Assembly (NCBI RefSeq): GCF_017114945.1
Contig: NZ_JABXKQ010000044.1
Span: 62,001 to 126,000 of the forward strand
Direction: 5' to 3'
DNA from: Nostoc sp. JL34
Lineage (GTDB): Bacteria; Cyanobacteriota; Cyanobacteriia; Cyanobacteriales; Nostocaceae
DNA: 64,000 nucleotides
This document shows positions 63,612 to 64,000 of the stretch, piece by piece. The position numbers and the translations under genes were made by a program. The notes under the pieces are model-generated. The model made no database searches and had not been told where the DNA came from. It worked only from the letters and a program-made list of their open reading frames with translations. Positions within the stretch are counted from its first letter, which is position 1, and every line of letters starts with the position of its first letter.

Positions 63612-64000
63612 CTATGATGCTACCTGAGCAGCAGTCCGAGTCCGCCGTCTTCTCCCATCGGCAACTTTTACAGGTGGCTCATCAGGGATTTGCATCAATA
63701 AAGTCACAGATGGCTGACATTGCAATTCCCGACGGATGGAACGTTGCAATTCTCGTTCTAAAGTTCCTTGCAATCCACCCCAGTCTATATCTGCTGCTTC
63801 ACCACCAGGAGCAAATTCTGTCCAGCGCACAGTGAGGATTTCTTCAATGCGTTGTTTTACCCAAGTTTGTAACAGCGATCGCTCTACACTTGTCACTACA
63901 CCCCGTAGGTGAATTTCTGGTTTTGCCAACAGTTTACCATTCCAATCAATGGCAGCTGCGATCGTGATAATGCCTTCTGAAGCCATACGTTGCCGTTCTT
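63612..64000 (-). CDS. rnj: Ribonuclease J (partial, C-terminal part)
   Basis: The reverse-strand frame, open through base 64000, reads ERQRMASEGIITIAAAIDWN, GKLLAKPEIHLRGVVTSVER and IDWGGLQGTLERELQRSIRR, then TLLMQIPDEPPVKVADGRRR at the end. This is the C-terminal domain of bacterial RNase J, a 5'-3' exo/endonuclease that turns over mRNA. The cyanobacterial form has the Arg-rich tail RRRRTRTAAQVAS. The metallo-beta-lactamase catalytic part lies outside the window. Confidence 0.9.
   Translation of the reverse strand, partial: ERQRMASEGIITIAAAIDWNGKLLAKPEIHLRGVVTSVERSLLQTWVKQRIEEILTVRWTEFAPGGEAADIDWGGLQGTLERELQRSIRRELQCQPSVTLLMQIPDEPPVKVADGRRRRTRTAAQVAS

Overview
The window is chromosomal DNA of a filamentous, probably heterocystous cyanobacterium of the Nostoc/Anabaena type. 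The evidence is an allophycocyanin-B gene (apcD), many GCGATCGC (HIP1) palindromes, heptamer tandem repeats between genes (AATGACT, GAGTTAG and GCACTCA types), a Mo-nitrogenase C-terminal-domain protein, a CIRCE-controlled groESL operon, a cyanobacterial EF-hand protein and a urease cluster. Both ends cut genes: ychF at the left and RNase J at the right. I saw no rRNA, tRNA, intact insertion sequence or CRISPR array.

Region by region: 1-2.1 kb holds ychF (partial), a proline-rich microprotein, yidD and a phytol-kinase-like gene. 2.6-9.9 kb is a peptide export island. It has an HlyD adaptor and a C39-peptidase ABC exporter, flanked by one double-glycine precursor upstream (plus two decayed copies) and by three downstream leader-type peptides. 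The precursors share promoter boxes, 5'-leader hairpins, a ribosome-binding module and 3' elements. 10-21.4 kb is mostly housekeeping: a hydrolase, a thioredoxin-like protein, pyrH-frr, an FAD reductase, an EF-hand protein, lysS, purF and purL. 21.4-28.5 kb has a broken doc gene, a candidate small RNA, apcD, a 23S rRNA methyltransferase, an anti-sigma-like kinase, asnS and an Rpn nuclease.

28.6-38.1 kb is a Wsp-like chemosensory operon: CheW, CheR-TPR, a receptor fused in frame to a CheW remnant, CheA-REC, CheB, and a REC-histidine kinase in place of the usual diguanylate cyclase. An oppositely oriented membrane-protein gene splits it. 38.3-43 kb holds a NIL protein, a LuxR-type response regulator, a frameshifted ferredoxin-like gene and groESL. 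43-48 kb is accessory: an Rpn remnant, a ParA-type ATPase with a coupled small partner, a methyltransferase, and a radical-SAM/Rsm22-like methyltransferase pair. 48-52 kb is ureDAB-ureC, split by an inverted retropepsin-like/small-protein pair; the retropepsin-like gene carries a nonsense codon, and ureEFG are not here.

52-64 kb starts with an NLR-like HTH-NACHT protein, with five TGACTT-type iterons spaced exactly 10 bp apart upstream. It continues with a REC-histidine kinase, ALDH, a sulfite-oxidase-like enzyme, rpmF, a pseudo-orthocaspase lacking both catalytic residues, and the nitrogenase-domain protein.

The most promising little-described items are the precursor cassette family with its shared cis-elements, the iteron-controlled NACHT gene, the receptor-CheW fusion, and the two-hairpin candidate small RNA upstream of apcD.
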